From NCBI GenBank assembly GCA_019745775.1, contig JAIESR010000030.1:62001-126000 (forward strand): a stretch of 64,000 bases of DNA, written 5' to 3'. The DNA comes from Xanthobacteraceae bacterium (GTDB lineage: Bacteria; Pseudomonadota; Alphaproteobacteria; Rhizobiales; Xanthobacteraceae). Position 1 is the first letter of the stretch; every line of letters begins with the position of its first letter. Shown here piece after piece: positions 44,148 through 53,152 of this stretch. The notes below the pieces were generated by a model. That model was not told the origin of the DNA, ran no database searches, and saw nothing but the letters and a program-made list of their open reading frames with translations. The translations under genes were made by a program, and so were the position numbers.

Positions 44148-45188
44148 ATGGCCAACCGCCCCCGTTTCTGGGCCCCCGACAGCCATGCCGACCGCCGGCC
44201 GTTCCTGTTGACCCGGAACGAGATTTCCCGGGCGGTGCGCGATTTGTTCGCCGTGCTGGAGTTCGTCGAGGTCGAGACCGCCACCCTCCAGATCTCGCCC
44301 GGCAACGAGACCCATATCCACGCCATGCGGACGGAGCTCGCTTCGCCGACCGGGCGGGACCGGCGCTTCCTGCGCACCTCCCCGGAGTTCGCCTGCAAGA
44401 AGCTCCTGGCCGCCGGGGAGCGGCGGATCTTCGAGTTCGCCCGCTGCTATCGGAACCGGGAGTACGGCGCGCTGCACCATCCCGAGTTCACCATGCTGGA
44501 ATGGTATCGGGCGCACGGCCAGTACGAGCTTCTCATGGACGACTGCATGGCGGTGATGGCCTGCGCGGCGCAGACCGCCGGCACGCGGGCGTTCAGCTTC
44601 CGCGACCGCACCGCCAATCCGTTCGCTGAGCCCGAGCGGATCACGGTGGCGGAGGCATTCCAGGAGTTCGCCGGCATCGCGCTGATGGAGGCGCTGCCGC
44701 CGGAGGGGCCCGACCGCCGCCGCTTCGCCCTGATGGCGATCGACGCCGGCGTCAACGTGCCGAGCGAAGACACCTGGGGCGACGTGTTCAGCCGCGTTCT
44801 GGTGGAGAAGATCGAGCCCCATCTCGGCATCGGCCGCCCGACCATCCTCGATGAATATCCGGCGGTGATGTCCGCGCTGGCGCGACCGAAGCTCGGCGAC
44901 ACGCGGGTGGCGGAGCGCTTCGAGGTCTATATCTGCGGCGTCGAGGTCGCGAACGGCTTCGGCGAGCTCACCGATCCGGTCGAGCAGCGCCGCCGCCTCG
45001 CCGCAGAGATGGCGGAGAAGGAGCGCATCTACCGCGAGCGCTATCCGATCGACGACGACTTCATCGCGGCGCTGCGCACCATGCCGCCGGCCTGCGGCGT
45101 CGCGCTCGGCTTCGACCGGCTGGTGATGCTGGCGGCCGGCGCGCAGCGCATCGACCAGGTGATGTGGACGCCGGTGGACGTGCCGTAG
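44148..45188 (+). CDS. epmA: EF-P lysine ligase EpmA (PoxA/GenX)
   Basis: A 346-residue class II lysyl-tRNA-synthetase-like protein without anticodon-binding domain. Seen: motif 2 RCYRNREYGALHHPEFTMLEWYRAHG, the FLRTSPEFACKKLLAAG strand, and motif 3 GVALGFDRLVMLAAGA with the ATP-binding Arg. Together with EpmB it beta-lysylates EF-P Lys34. Gene location next to efp is strong support. Length (about 325-350) fits EpmA, not LysS (about 500). Confidence 0.95.
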   Translation: MANRPRFWAPDSHADRRPFLLTRNEISRAVRDLFAVLEFVEVETATLQISPGNETHIHAMRTELASPTGRDRRFLRTSPEFACKKLLAAGERRIFEFARCYRNREYGALHHPEFTMLEWYRAHGQYELLMDDCMAVMACAAQTAGTRAFSFRDRTANPFAEPERITVAEAFQEFAGIALMEALPPEGPDRRRFALMAIDAGVNVPSEDTWGDVFSRVLVEKIEPHLGIGRPTILDEYPAVMSALARPKLGDTRVAERFEVYICGVEVANGFGELTDPVEQRRRLAAEMAEKERIYRERYPIDDDFIAALRTMPPACGVALGFDRLVMLAAGAQRIDQVMWTPVDVP

Positions 45189-45314
45189 GTCGCGGCGCGA
45201 TCTGACCTCCGCTGATCCCCACCCCCACCCGCCTTTTCAGGGGGAGGGAACGCACCACCGCTGCTGCCCATGCCTCGACCTAATCTCATCTCGCTTTAGT
45301 CGCCCCAACCCATG

Positions 45315-45357
45315 CCCCTCCCCAACGAGACCCCAACGGGGAGAGAGAGCCGAGCGA
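45315..45357. repeat. Intergenic repeat, family D (copy 1, short)
   Basis: CCCCTCCCCAACGAG ... GGGGAGAGAGAGCCGAGCGA, an imperfect hairpin that shares GAGCCGAGCGA with 46454-46561. Lies upstream of the Bug gene at 45449. Confidence 0.5.
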
Positions 45358-45448
45358 ATACGCCGCACTGTCCTGGTTTCAACAATGGTCAGCGCCAAGA
45401 TATCTCCGTGCTAGGATGCTCCCCGAGTAGGGTGCATAGGGGTTTTCC

Positions 45449-46417
45449 ATGCTTTCTTTTCGCAGTCTCACGCGCGCGGCCTTGATCGCGGGCCTCGGTG
45501 TCGCCGTGGCGGCGCCGGCGGCGGCGCAGACCTATCCGACCGGCAACGTCAACGTGATCGTCGCGTTCGCCGCCGGCGGCATCGCCGATGCGATCGGCCG
45601 CCTGGTCGCCCAGAAGCTCAGCGACAACCTCAAGCAGTCGTTCGTGGTCGAGAACCGCGGCGGCGCCGGCGGCAATCTCGCGGCGCGGGCGGTCGCGACC
45701 GCGGCGGGCGACGGCCATACGCTGCTCGCCACCACCACCGCGCTGGCGGTGAACGACACCGCGTCGAAGAACCGCGGCAACAACACCGCCGACCTGCGCC
45801 CGGTGGCGATCGTCGCCATCAGCCCGGACGTGCTGGCGATCCATCCGTCGAACCCGGCCAAGACCATGAAGGAGTTCATCGCCAACGGGCAGAAGGCGAG
45901 CTTCACCTATGCCAGCGCCGGCGTCGGCACCGCGCCGCACATCGGAGCCGAGTATCTGTTCAAGGAAGTCGCCAAGGCGCAGTCGGTGCACGTGCCGTTC
46001 ACCGGCGGCGCGCCGGCGGTGACCGCCGCGCTCGGCAACCACGTCAACGCACTGGTGCTGACGCTGCCGACGGTGACGCCGCACATCGTCGAAGGCCGCC
46101 TGCGCGGGCTAGGCGTCGCGAGCGAGAAGCGCGTGCCGGCGGTGAAAGACGTGCCGACTTATCGCGAGATGGGCTTCGATGTGCTGTCGGGCTCGTGGGT
46201 CGGCTTCTTCGCGCCGGCCAAGACGCCCGATGCGGTGGTGCTCAAGCTCAACGCCGCGATCAACGAGTTGATGAAGGCGCCCGACGTGCAGGCGAAACTG
46301 GCGCAGATCGGGTTCGAGCCGATCTCCAAGAACCTCCCGGAGACCGACGCCTATTTCAAGAGCGAGGTCGCGAACTGGGGCAAGATGGTCCGCGCCGCAG
46401 GCGTGACGACGGATTGA
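45449..46417 (+). CDS. Bug/TctC periplasmic binding protein, classical type
   Basis: A 322-residue Bug protein: signal peptide (LTRAALIAGLGVAVAAPAAAQ), VNVIVAFAAGGIADAIGRLVAQKLSDNLKQSFVVENRGGAGGN, DGHTLLAT, HVPFTGGAPAVTAALGNHVNALV, and VKDVPTYREMGF. Compared with the 35913 paralogue, the first loop has GIAD in place of GSTD, suggesting another ligand. It sits between epmA and epmB, on the same strand but with 260-bp and 247-bp spacers full of repeats, so it is probably an independent unit that was inserted in the EF-P modification locus. Confidence 0.9.
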   Translation: MLSFRSLTRAALIAGLGVAVAAPAAAQTYPTGNVNVIVAFAAGGIADAIGRLVAQKLSDNLKQSFVVENRGGAGGNLAARAVATAAGDGHTLLATTTALAVNDTASKNRGNNTADLRPVAIVAISPDVLAIHPSNPAKTMKEFIANGQKASFTYASAGVGTAPHIGAEYLFKEVAKAQSVHVPFTGGAPAVTAALGNHVNALVLTLPTVTPHIVEGRLRGLGVASEKRVPAVKDVPTYREMGFDVLSGSWVGFFAPAKTPDAVVLKLNAAINELMKAPDVQAKLAQIGFEPISKNLPETDAYFKSEVANWGKMVRAAGVTTD

Positions 46418-46453
46418 ATCGCTACGGTGATCGCGCGGCAGACTCGATGTGTT

Positions 46454-46561
46454 CCCTCTCCCCGGAGGGGAGAAGGTTAGGGTGAGGGGGGTCGACCTTA
46501 TCGAGGGACCTCGTCCCCCTCACCCCATCCCTCTCCCCAACGCGGAGAGGGAGCCGAGCGA
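46454..46561. repeat. Intergenic repeat, family D (copy 2, long)
   Basis: CCCTCTCCCC...GGGGAGAAGG, then GTGAGGGGGG inverted to CCCCCTCACCCC, then CTCTCCCC...GGAGAGGGAGCCGAGCGA. The inverted arms allow several hairpins. Between the Bug gene and epmB. Confidence 0.65.
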
Positions 46562-46664
46562 GTGTGGCGCGCGCATTTCGCCTTACATCGACGATAGCAA
46601 GAGCTGGCGTGCTGGACGGCGCTATGCGAACTGACTACATCCTCGCGGGATCGAGGATGCAGTC

Positions 46665-47774
46665 ATGAAACAGCAGAACCAATCCACGTTGCGCGATCCG
46701 GCGGCCTTGCCGGCGGCCGGGCTGATCCCGCCAGAGCGCGTGGCCGTGCTTGAGCAGGTCGCCGCGCGCTACGCGGTGGCGCTGACGCCCGACATGGCGG
46801 GGCTGATCGACCCGGACGATCCCAACGACCCGATCGCGCGGCAGTTCGTGCCGAGGCCCGAAGAGCTCGAGACGCGCGCGGGCGAGTCGCCGGACCCGAT
46901 CGGCGACGACGCGCACAGTCCGGTCGAGGGCATCGTGCACCGTTATCCCGACCGAGTGCTGCTCAAGCTCGTGCATGTCTGCCCGGTCTATTGCCGCTTC
47001 TGCTTCCGGCGCGAGATGGTCGGCCCCGGCAAGCGGCAGTCGCTGTCGCATGAAGCGCTCGCGGCGGCGCTCGATTACGTCCGCGCGCACGAGGAAATCT
47101 GGGAGGTGATCCTGACCGGCGGCGATCCCTTGATCCTGTCGCCGCGGCGGCTGCGCGAGGTCTTGCGCGCGCTGGGCGCCATCGATCACGTCAAGGTCGT
47201 ACGCGTGCACACCCGCGTGCCGGTGGTGGCGCCGGATCGGGTCACGCCTGCGCTTATCCGAGCCCTCAGGGTGCCCGGCAAGGCCACTTACGTCGTGCTG
47301 CACGCCAATCATCCGCGCGAGCTGACCGACGCCGCGCGCGCCGCCTGCGCGCGCATGGTCGATGCCGGCATCCCGATGCTGAGCCAGAGCGTGCTGCTGC
47401 GCGGCGTCAACGACGACGCCGGGACGCTCGGCGCGCTCATGCGCGCCTTCGTCGAGAACCGCATCAAGCCGTACTACCTGCACCACTGCGACCTCGCACC
47501 CGGCACCGCGCATCTGCGCACCTCGATCGGAGAGGGGCAGGCGCTGGTGCGCGCGCTGCATGGGCGCACCTCCGGGCTGTGCCAGCCCACTTACGTGCTT
47601 GACATCCCCGGCGGGCACGGCAAGTCGCCAATCGGGCCGTCCTATCTGGAAAGCTTGCAAGGTGAGGGCGGGGGCGGGGGCGGCTACGCGGTCGAGGACT
47701 TCAACGGCGGCCGCCACGCCTATGCGCCGCCGGCGGCAACGCCGTGCGGGCCGAACGATTTACAGCGTAGCTGA
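46665..47774 (+). CDS. epmB: Lysine 2,3-aminomutase-like radical SAM protein, probably EpmB
   Basis: A 369-residue KamA/EpmB-family radical SAM enzyme, with 4Fe-4S motif C106-x3-C110-x2-C113 (HVCPVYCRFCFRR), the GGDPLILSPRRL PLP/SAM segment, HTRVPVVAPDRV and a C-terminal DIPGGHGKSP where the PLP Lys lies. It would convert (S)-alpha-lysine to (R)-beta-lysine for EpmA. It could instead be a catabolic lysine 2,3-aminomutase, but the smaller size (about 340-370 residues vs 410-plus) and location near efp and epmA favour EpmB. A Gly-rich C-terminal run (GEGGGGGGG) is odd. Confidence 0.88.
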   Translation: MKQQNQSTLRDPAALPAAGLIPPERVAVLEQVAARYAVALTPDMAGLIDPDDPNDPIARQFVPRPEELETRAGESPDPIGDDAHSPVEGIVHRYPDRVLLKLVHVCPVYCRFCFRREMVGPGKRQSLSHEALAAALDYVRAHEEIWEVILTGGDPLILSPRRLREVLRALGAIDHVKVVRVHTRVPVVAPDRVTPALIRALRVPGKATYVVLHANHPRELTDAARAACARMVDAGIPMLSQSVLLRGVNDDAGTLGALMRAFVENRIKPYYLHHCDLAPGTAHLRTSIGEGQALVRALHGRTSGLCQPTYVLDIPGGHGKSPIGPSYLESLQGEGGGGGGYAVEDFNGGRHAYAPPAATPCGPNDLQRS

Positions 47775-47790
47775 GACATTTTGGCATTGA

Positions 47791-47840
47791 GCATGCTCTT
47801 GTCCGAAATCCGGTTTCCACTTTTCGGCATCATGCTCTAG
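47791..47840. repeat. Intergenic palindromic repeat, family A (copy 2)
   Basis: GCATGCTCTTGTCCGAAA...CCACTTTTCGGCATCATGCTCTAG, same layout and ends as 632-681. GCATG and CATGC at the ends and CCGAAA / TTTCGG inside are inverted. Confidence 0.65.
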
Positions 47841-47872
47841 TTTCGCGGGCGCCAAACGGGGGCTCCCGCCGC

Positions 47873-49273
47873 ATGCAGTCATACAATTTCACCCGCAGCG
47901 TTCCGGTCGAGGAGGGCTACGACGTCCTGGTCGCGGGCGGCGGCCCGGCCGGCAGCGCCGCCGCGGTCTGCGCCGCGCGGCTTGGCGCCAAGGTGCTGCT
48001 GGTCGAGGCGACCGGCTCGCTCGGCGGCATGTCGACCTCCGGCCTCGTCAATACGTTCGGCCCGATGGGCGACGGCGAGCGCACCCTGGTCGGCGGCTTC
48101 ACCCGCGAGCTGATCGAGACCATGCACGAGCGCGGCTACCTCGGGCCGGAGGTGACGCCGGAATACTGGATCACGCATTACAATCGCTGGATCCCGTTCG
48201 ACCCGGAGGCGCTCAAGCGGCTGCTCGACGAATACTGCGTCAACGCGGGCGTCGAGATCCGCTATTTCACGCGCGTGATCGACGCCGACGTCGCCGGGCG
48301 CACCGTCAACGGCGCGATCATCAGCAACATCGAAGGGCTGAAATTCATCAAGGCCAGGACATTCATCGACTGCACCGGTGACGCGGTACTCGCCGCCGCC
48401 TGCGGCGCGGAATGCAAGGTCGCCGGGCGCGACTGGCCGTTCCAGCCGGCGACGGTGTGCTCCACCTTCAGCGGCATCAACTGGGACGACCCCGCCTACA
48501 AAACCAACCGCGGCACCGACGCGATCCGCGAGAAGGTGAAGGAGGAGTTCCTGCCGCGTGCGAACGCCGACGGCCACTTCACCCATCCGGATCATTTCAT
48601 CGCCGGCATGAAGAAGGTGGGGGCCGTGACCGGCAACCTGAACGCCGGGCACCTCTACGGCCTCGACGGCTTGAACGTGAAGAGCCTGTCGGAGGGCATG
48701 ATCGAGGGCCGCAAGGTCGCGGTCGAGTACATGGAGTTCTATCGCAAATACGTGCCGGGCTGCGAGCGCATCGAGCTTGCCGCGACGTCACCGGTGATGG
48801 GCGTGCGCGACACGCGACGCATCGTCGGCGAGTTCGAGCTGACCACCGAGCACTACAGCGCGGCGCGTCAGTTTCCCGACCAGGTCGCGGTCTATAACCG
48901 CCCCGCCGACGTGCACTCGACCAACAACTCGAAGGAAGAGTTCGAGCGCTTCATGAAGGACATGCACGGCTCGGGGAAGTTGCCGCGCGGCAAGAGCCTC
49001 GGCATCCCGTACAGCATTCTCGTGCCGCGCGGCTGGGAGAACCTGTGGATCGCCGGGCGCTGCCATTCGAGCGACACCAAGGTGCACGGCTCGATCCGCT
49101 CGCAGTCGGCGGCGTTCCTGATGGGCCAGGCGTCGGCGACGGCGGCGGTGCAGTCGATGCGCACCGGGCAGCCGGCCTGCGATCTCGACACCTGGGATCT
49201 CGTGGAGAGCCTGCGCGCGGCGGGCTCGTATCTGCCGCAGACCGAGCTCAGCCGCACCATGACGCGGGGCTGA
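47873..49273 (+). CDS. FAD-dependent oxidoreductase (FAD_oxidored family)
   Basis: A 466-residue flavoprotein: the FAD dinucleotide-binding motif DVLVAGGGPAGSAAAVCAARLGAKVLLVEATGSLGGM at residues 18-54, a middle part with ARTFIDCTGDAVLAAACGAE, and a C-terminal WIAGRCHSSDTKVHGSIRSQSAAFLMGQASATAA that closes the FAD site. Fits the PF12831 group, whose substrates vary (for example, aromatic or dicarboxylic acids). The Bug gene starts 2 bp after the stop codon, so they are translated together: the binding protein may deliver this enzyme's substrate. Confidence 0.83.
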   Translation: MQSYNFTRSVPVEEGYDVLVAGGGPAGSAAAVCAARLGAKVLLVEATGSLGGMSTSGLVNTFGPMGDGERTLVGGFTRELIETMHERGYLGPEVTPEYWITHYNRWIPFDPEALKRLLDEYCVNAGVEIRYFTRVIDADVAGRTVNGAIISNIEGLKFIKARTFIDCTGDAVLAAACGAECKVAGRDWPFQPATVCSTFSGINWDDPAYKTNRGTDAIREKVKEEFLPRANADGHFTHPDHFIAGMKKVGAVTGNLNAGHLYGLDGLNVKSLSEGMIEGRKVAVEYMEFYRKYVPGCERIELAATSPVMGVRDTRRIVGEFELTTEHYSAARQFPDQVAVYNRPADVHSTNNSKEEFERFMKDMHGSGKLPRGKSLGIPYSILVPRGWENLWIAGRCHSSDTKVHGSIRSQSAAFLMGQASATAAVQSMRTGQPACDLDTWDLVESLRAAGSYLPQTELSRTMTRG

Positions 49274-49275
49274 GG

Positions 49276-50301
49276 ATGGTCCGCGCACGGGCGAGGGGAT
49301 TTGCGATCGCTGCCGGCCTCGTGCTCGCCGCCAGCCCTGCCGCCGCCAACGACTTCTACGCCGGCAAGACCGTCAACTTCATCGTCGGCACCGATGTGGG
49401 CGGCGGCTTCAGCATCTATGCGCGCGTGCTGTCGCGCCATCTCGGGCGCTTCATCCCCGGCAATCCGACGGTGGTGATGAAGAACATGCCGGGCGCCGGC
49501 GGCGCCACAGCGTCGAGCTATTTCTACCGGATCGCGCCCAAGGACGGCACCGTGATCGGCTCGGTCGCGCCCAACGCGATCCTCGGCCGGCTGCTCGACG
49601 GCAATGTCAGCCAGTACGATCCGGCGAAGTTCATCTATCTCGCCGGCGCCGAGCGCGGCACGCGCCTGTGCATGACCTTCGAGCATTCGAAGACCAAGAC
49701 GCTTGCCGATGCCCTCAAGCAGCGCACCGTCATCGGCGCGACGTCGGCGGGCAGCCCGACCCGCGAATACGCCGCCATGATCAAGCACGCGACCGGCGCG
49801 CAGTTCGAGATCGTCTCCGGCTACAAGGGCCCGCCCGACCTGTTCCTGGCGATGTCGCGCCACGAGATCGACGGCGTCTGCGGCCTCGATTGGACCGCGC
49901 TGAAGTCGCAGCAGCCGGACTGGCTGCGTGACAGGAGGCTCAACCTCCTGGTCCAGGCGTCGATGGAGCCGCATCCCGAGCTCGCCAAGCTCGGCGTGCC
50001 GGTGCCGTGGCCCTCCATCAAGAACGACCTCGACCGCCGCGCGGTCGAGGTCATGGTCGGCTTCGAGCAGGCGTTCGGGAAATCCTACCTGGTGCCGCCG
50101 GAGACGCCGGCCGATCGCGTCGCGATCCTGCGCAAGGCGTTTGCCGCGGTGCTCAAGGACGCGGAATTCCTGGCCGAGGCCGAGAAGGTGCGCATCGAGA
50201 TCACCGCGCAGTCAGGCGAGGAGGTGCAGCGCGTGGTGGAGAGCGCCTATGCGTCGTCGCCGGAGGTGATCGCGCGGTTGCGCAAGATCGTCGAGCCTTA
50301 A
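49276..50301 (+). CDS. tctC: Bug/TctC-like binding protein coupled to the FAD oxidoreductase
   Basis: A 341-residue exported binding protein (signal, cleavage near SPAAAND) of the DFYxGKTV sub-family: NDFYAGKTVNFIVGTDVGGGFSIYARVLSRHLGRFIPGNPTVV, GATSAGSPTREYAAM and the VESAYASSPEVIARLRKI tail. Starts 2 bp after the oxidoreductase stop (TGAGGATG). It is convergent with, and overlaps by 4 bp, the antiporter of the tctB-tctA unit, so it is the nearest candidate receptor for that TctAB permease. The symbol tctC is given on that basis only. Confidence 0.85.
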   Translation: MVRARARGFAIAAGLVLAASPAAANDFYAGKTVNFIVGTDVGGGFSIYARVLSRHLGRFIPGNPTVVMKNMPGAGGATASSYFYRIAPKDGTVIGSVAPNAILGRLLDGNVSQYDPAKFIYLAGAERGTRLCMTFEHSKTKTLADALKQRTVIGATSAGSPTREYAAMIKHATGAQFEIVSGYKGPPDLFLAMSRHEIDGVCGLDWTALKSQQPDWLRDRRLNLLVQASMEPHPELAKLGVPVPWPSIKNDLDRRAVEVMVGFEQAFGKSYLVPPETPADRVAILRKAFAAVLKDAEFLAEAEKVRIEITAQSGEEVQRVVESAYASSPEVIARLRKIVEP

Positions 50302-51584
50302 GTTCGTGGTCCCTCCAGTGCGGGCGCCGGCTCGGCCGGTGGCGCCCCGTAGATTCTGCGCAGGACGGCCGGCAGGGTGAGCCCCTGCACCACGATGGTG
50401 AACACCACCACCACCGCGTAGCAGACGACCAGCAGGTCTTCGCGCCAGGGCGAGGGCGGCAGGGTGAGCGCGAGCGCCACCGAAATGCCGCCGCGCAAGC
50501 CGGCCCAGGTCAGCGCCGCCGCCTCGTGCGATTTGGCGCGCGGGCTGCTGCGCGCAAAGGCGAGCGGCATCGCGACGCTGATGAGGCGCGCGAGAATGGC
50601 GAGCGGAATGGCCAGCACGACTTGCAGAAAATGCGAGATCTGGAAGGTGAGACCCAGCACCTGGAAGCCGATGAGCAGGAACAGCATGGTGTTGAGAAAC
50701 TGGTCGAGCAGGTTCCAGAACGCGACCAGCGTCGGGCGGATGTCGCCGCCGGGCGCGGCGCGGTGCAGCGCATTCACGAGCCACATGCCCGCCGTGACCA
50801 CGGCGATCGGTCCGGACAGCCCGGCGGCATTGGCGACGCGGTAGGCGCCGAGCGCGAGCGCCAGCTCGATCAGCAACCGCAAGCCGTCGTCCTTGACGGC
50901 GCGGATCGCGAGCACGGCGATCCAGGCGAAGATGATCCCGATTCCCGCGCCGCCCAGGATTTCGCGCACGAGCATCACGGCGACGTCGCCCCCGCCCACC
51001 ACGATGGGCTCGCCATGCGTGACCCGCAGCGCGACGATGAACAGCACCACGGCGGCGCCGTCGTTGAACAGGCTTTCGCCGACGATCGCGGCGCGCAGGC
51101 TTTCCGGCAGGTTGACGCGGCGCAGCAGCGTTGCGACCACGATCGCGTCGGTCGGAGCGAGCACGGCGCCGAGCACCAGGCACCAGGCCAGCGGCACGTT
51201 GGCGCCGACCAGCCGGAAGATCGCCCACATGCCGAAGCCGAACACCACGGTCGAGACGATCACGCTCGCGGTCGCCAGGAGCACGATCATCCAGCGTCGC
51301 TGGCGGAGCGCGGCGAAGTCGACATGCAGGCTAGCCGCGAACAGGAGCAGCGCCAGCGTGCCGTCGAGGAAGAGATGCGGCAGGTTGGCAGAGTTGAGCG
51401 TGCCGCGGATCCAGCCCAGCGCGTGCAGGCCAAACAGCCGGTCGGCCGTGACGATCAGCGCCGAGAGAGCGAGCGACCCGAGCAGCACGCCGATCGCGGG
51501 CGGCAGCCGGAAGTACAGGGAATTGAGGCAGCCGATGATCGCGCCCAGCACCAGCACGATCGCGATGATGTCCGCTGCCTGCAT
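50298..51584 (-). CDS. Cation:proton antiporter (CPA1/NhaP type)
   Basis: A 428-residue inner-membrane exchanger with about 12 hydrophobic segments. The family signatures are LAPTDAIVVATLL (TDA of the unwound helix), GESLFNDGAAVVLF (ion-binding Asp in the ND motif), and LTWAGLRGGISVALAL (conserved Arg). Probable Na+/H+ or K+/H+ exchange. The ATG at 51584 is preferred to the TTG one codon earlier. It follows tctA by 33 bp and would belong to the same transcript; the ion gradient link to Na- or H-driven tricarboxylate uptake is an inference. Confidence 0.85.
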   Translation of the reverse strand: MQAADIIAIVLVLGAIIGCLNSLYFRLPPAIGVLLGSLALSALIVTADRLFGLHALGWIRGTLNSANLPHLFLDGTLALLLFAASLHVDFAALRQRRWMIVLLATASVIVSTVVFGFGMWAIFRLVGANVPLAWCLVLGAVLAPTDAIVVATLLRRVNLPESLRAAIVGESLFNDGAAVVLFIVALRVTHGEPIVVGGGDVAVMLVREILGGAGIGIIFAWIAVLAIRAVKDDGLRLLIELALALGAYRVANAAGLSGPIAVVTAGMWLVNALHRAAPGGDIRPTLVAFWNLLDQFLNTMLFLLIGFQVLGLTFQISHFLQVVLAIPLAILARLISVAMPLAFARSSPRAKSHEAAALTWAGLRGGISVALALTLPPSPWREDLLVVCYAVVVVFTIVVQGLTLPAVLRRIYGAPPAEPAPALEGPRT

Positions 51585-51617
51585 CAATGCCCTTCTCGGC
51601 GCTACCGAGAAGCCCGC

Positions 51618-53150
51618 TCAGCTCTCATGCCCGGCCTGCACGGTCTGCGCCAGCACGCCCGACTTCTTGCGCTTGCGGAGGAACGGCAGGAACAGCGCGG
51701 CAAAGGCCATGATCCAGATCGCGTTGCCGAGCCACGACGAGAACAGGATCGAGAGGTCGCCCTGGCCGATCCGCATCGATCGCAGGAAGTAGGTCTCGAA
51801 CAGCGGGCCCATGATCACGCCGATCAGCATGGCCGAGACCTCGTACTTGCCCTTGCGCGCGAGGTAGCCGACCACGCCGAAGAACAGCGCGAGCCCCATG
51901 TCGAAGATGTATTCGCGCTCGGAGAACGCGGCGATGGTGACCAGCGATATGATCAGCGGCACGAGGAACTTGGTCGGGATCCACACCACGCGGCTCATAT
52001 AACGAGCCATCGGCAATATCAGCAGCACCATGAAGATGTAGCAGACCAGCATCTGCATATAGACGGAGTAGACGAGGTCGGGGCGCTCGATGAACAGCCG
52101 CGGACCGAGCACGACGCCGTGATAGGTCAGCACCAGCATCATGATGGCGCCGGTGGTGCCGCCGGGGATGCCGAGCGCGAACACCGGCACCAGCGTGCCC
52201 GAGGTGACGCCGTTGTTCGCCGACTCCGGCGCGATCACGCCGGGCGGATGGCCGGTGCCGTAGAGCTCCGGCGTCTTCGAAAGCATCTTCGAATAGTGAT
52301 AGGCGAGGAAGGCGGCGACGGTGGCGCCGGCGCCGGGCAGGATGCCGATGATCAGGCCGATCAGCGAGGTCCAGATCGTCTGCCACCAGTAGCGCGCGTT
52401 GATGTAGAGACCCTCGAGCGTGTCGGCCCAGCGCGCCTGCTTGGCGGTCTTGAGGTCCTCCTTGCGCACGATCGTTTCGCTTTCCAGCATCACGAACGCT
52501 TCGGAGATGGCGAACAGGCCGATCAGCGCCGGGATCAGCGGCACACCGTCATAGAGCTCGAGGAAGCCGAAGGTCGCGCGTGGCGTGCCGAACACCGGAT
52601 CGACGCCGACCGCGCCGATCATCAGTCCGAAGAAGCCGGCGATCAGGCCCTTGAGCAGGTCCTGCGCGGCGATCGCGGCGATCAGGGTGAGGCCGAACAC
52701 CATCACCGCCACCATCTCGACGCTGCGGAAATAGAGCCCGAGCTTGCCGAGCGCCGGCAGCATCGCCATCGTGATGATGGTGGTGACGAGGCCGCCGAAG
52801 GCGGAGGCCGCGAAGCAGCAGACCAGCGCCTGCTGCGCCTGGCCTTTCTTGGTCATCGGGTAGCCGTCGAGCACGGTCGCGGCGGCGCCGCCTTCGCCGG
52901 GCATGTTGAACAGAATCGCCGGGATGCCGCCGCCAAGCTGCGTCGTGCAGTACAGCGAGATCATGAAGGCCATGCCGGCCTCGATGTTGATGTAGAGCGT
53001 CAGCGGCAACAGGATGATCAGCGTGTTCTGCGCACTGAAGCCCGGCAGGATGCCGACGATGGTACCGAGGATCATGCCCGGCAGGATCACCCACCACAGC
53101 GCGAGCGAGCGGCCGAACAGTTCAGCAAGCAACCCGAAGGGAACGTCCAC
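51618..53150 (-). CDS. tctA: Tripartite tricarboxylate transporter large permease TctA
   Basis: A 510-residue TctA with about 12 membrane helices. Typical: GTIVGILPGFSAQNTLIILLPLTL, GGIPAILFNMPGEGGAAATVLDGYPMTKKGQA, a duplicated half with GIIPGAG-like GILPGAGATVAAFLAYHYSK, APESANNGVTSGTLVPVFALGIPGGTTGAIMM. It is the main channel subunit of the TTT uptake system. Start is GTG at 53150, two bases after the tctB stop. The only complete permease pair in the window. Confidence 0.93.
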   Translation of the reverse strand: MDVPFGLLAELFGRSLALWWVILPGMILGTIVGILPGFSAQNTLIILLPLTLYINIEAGMAFMISLYCTTQLGGGIPAILFNMPGEGGAAATVLDGYPMTKKGQAQQALVCCFAASAFGGLVTTIITMAMLPALGKLGLYFRSVEMVAVMVFGLTLIAAIAAQDLLKGLIAGFFGLMIGAVGVDPVFGTPRATFGFLELYDGVPLIPALIGLFAISEAFVMLESETIVRKEDLKTAKQARWADTLEGLYINARYWWQTIWTSLIGLIIGILPGAGATVAAFLAYHYSKMLSKTPELYGTGHPPGVIAPESANNGVTSGTLVPVFALGIPGGTTGAIMMLVLTYHGVVLGPRLFIERPDLVYSVYMQMLVCYIFMVLLILPMARYMSRVVWIPTKFLVPLIISLVTIAAFSEREYIFDMGLALFFGVVGYLARKGKYEVSAMLIGVIMGPLFETYFLRSMRIGQGDLSILFSSWLGNAIWIMAFAALFLPFLRKRKKSGVLAQTVQAGHES

Positions 53151-53152
53151 GG

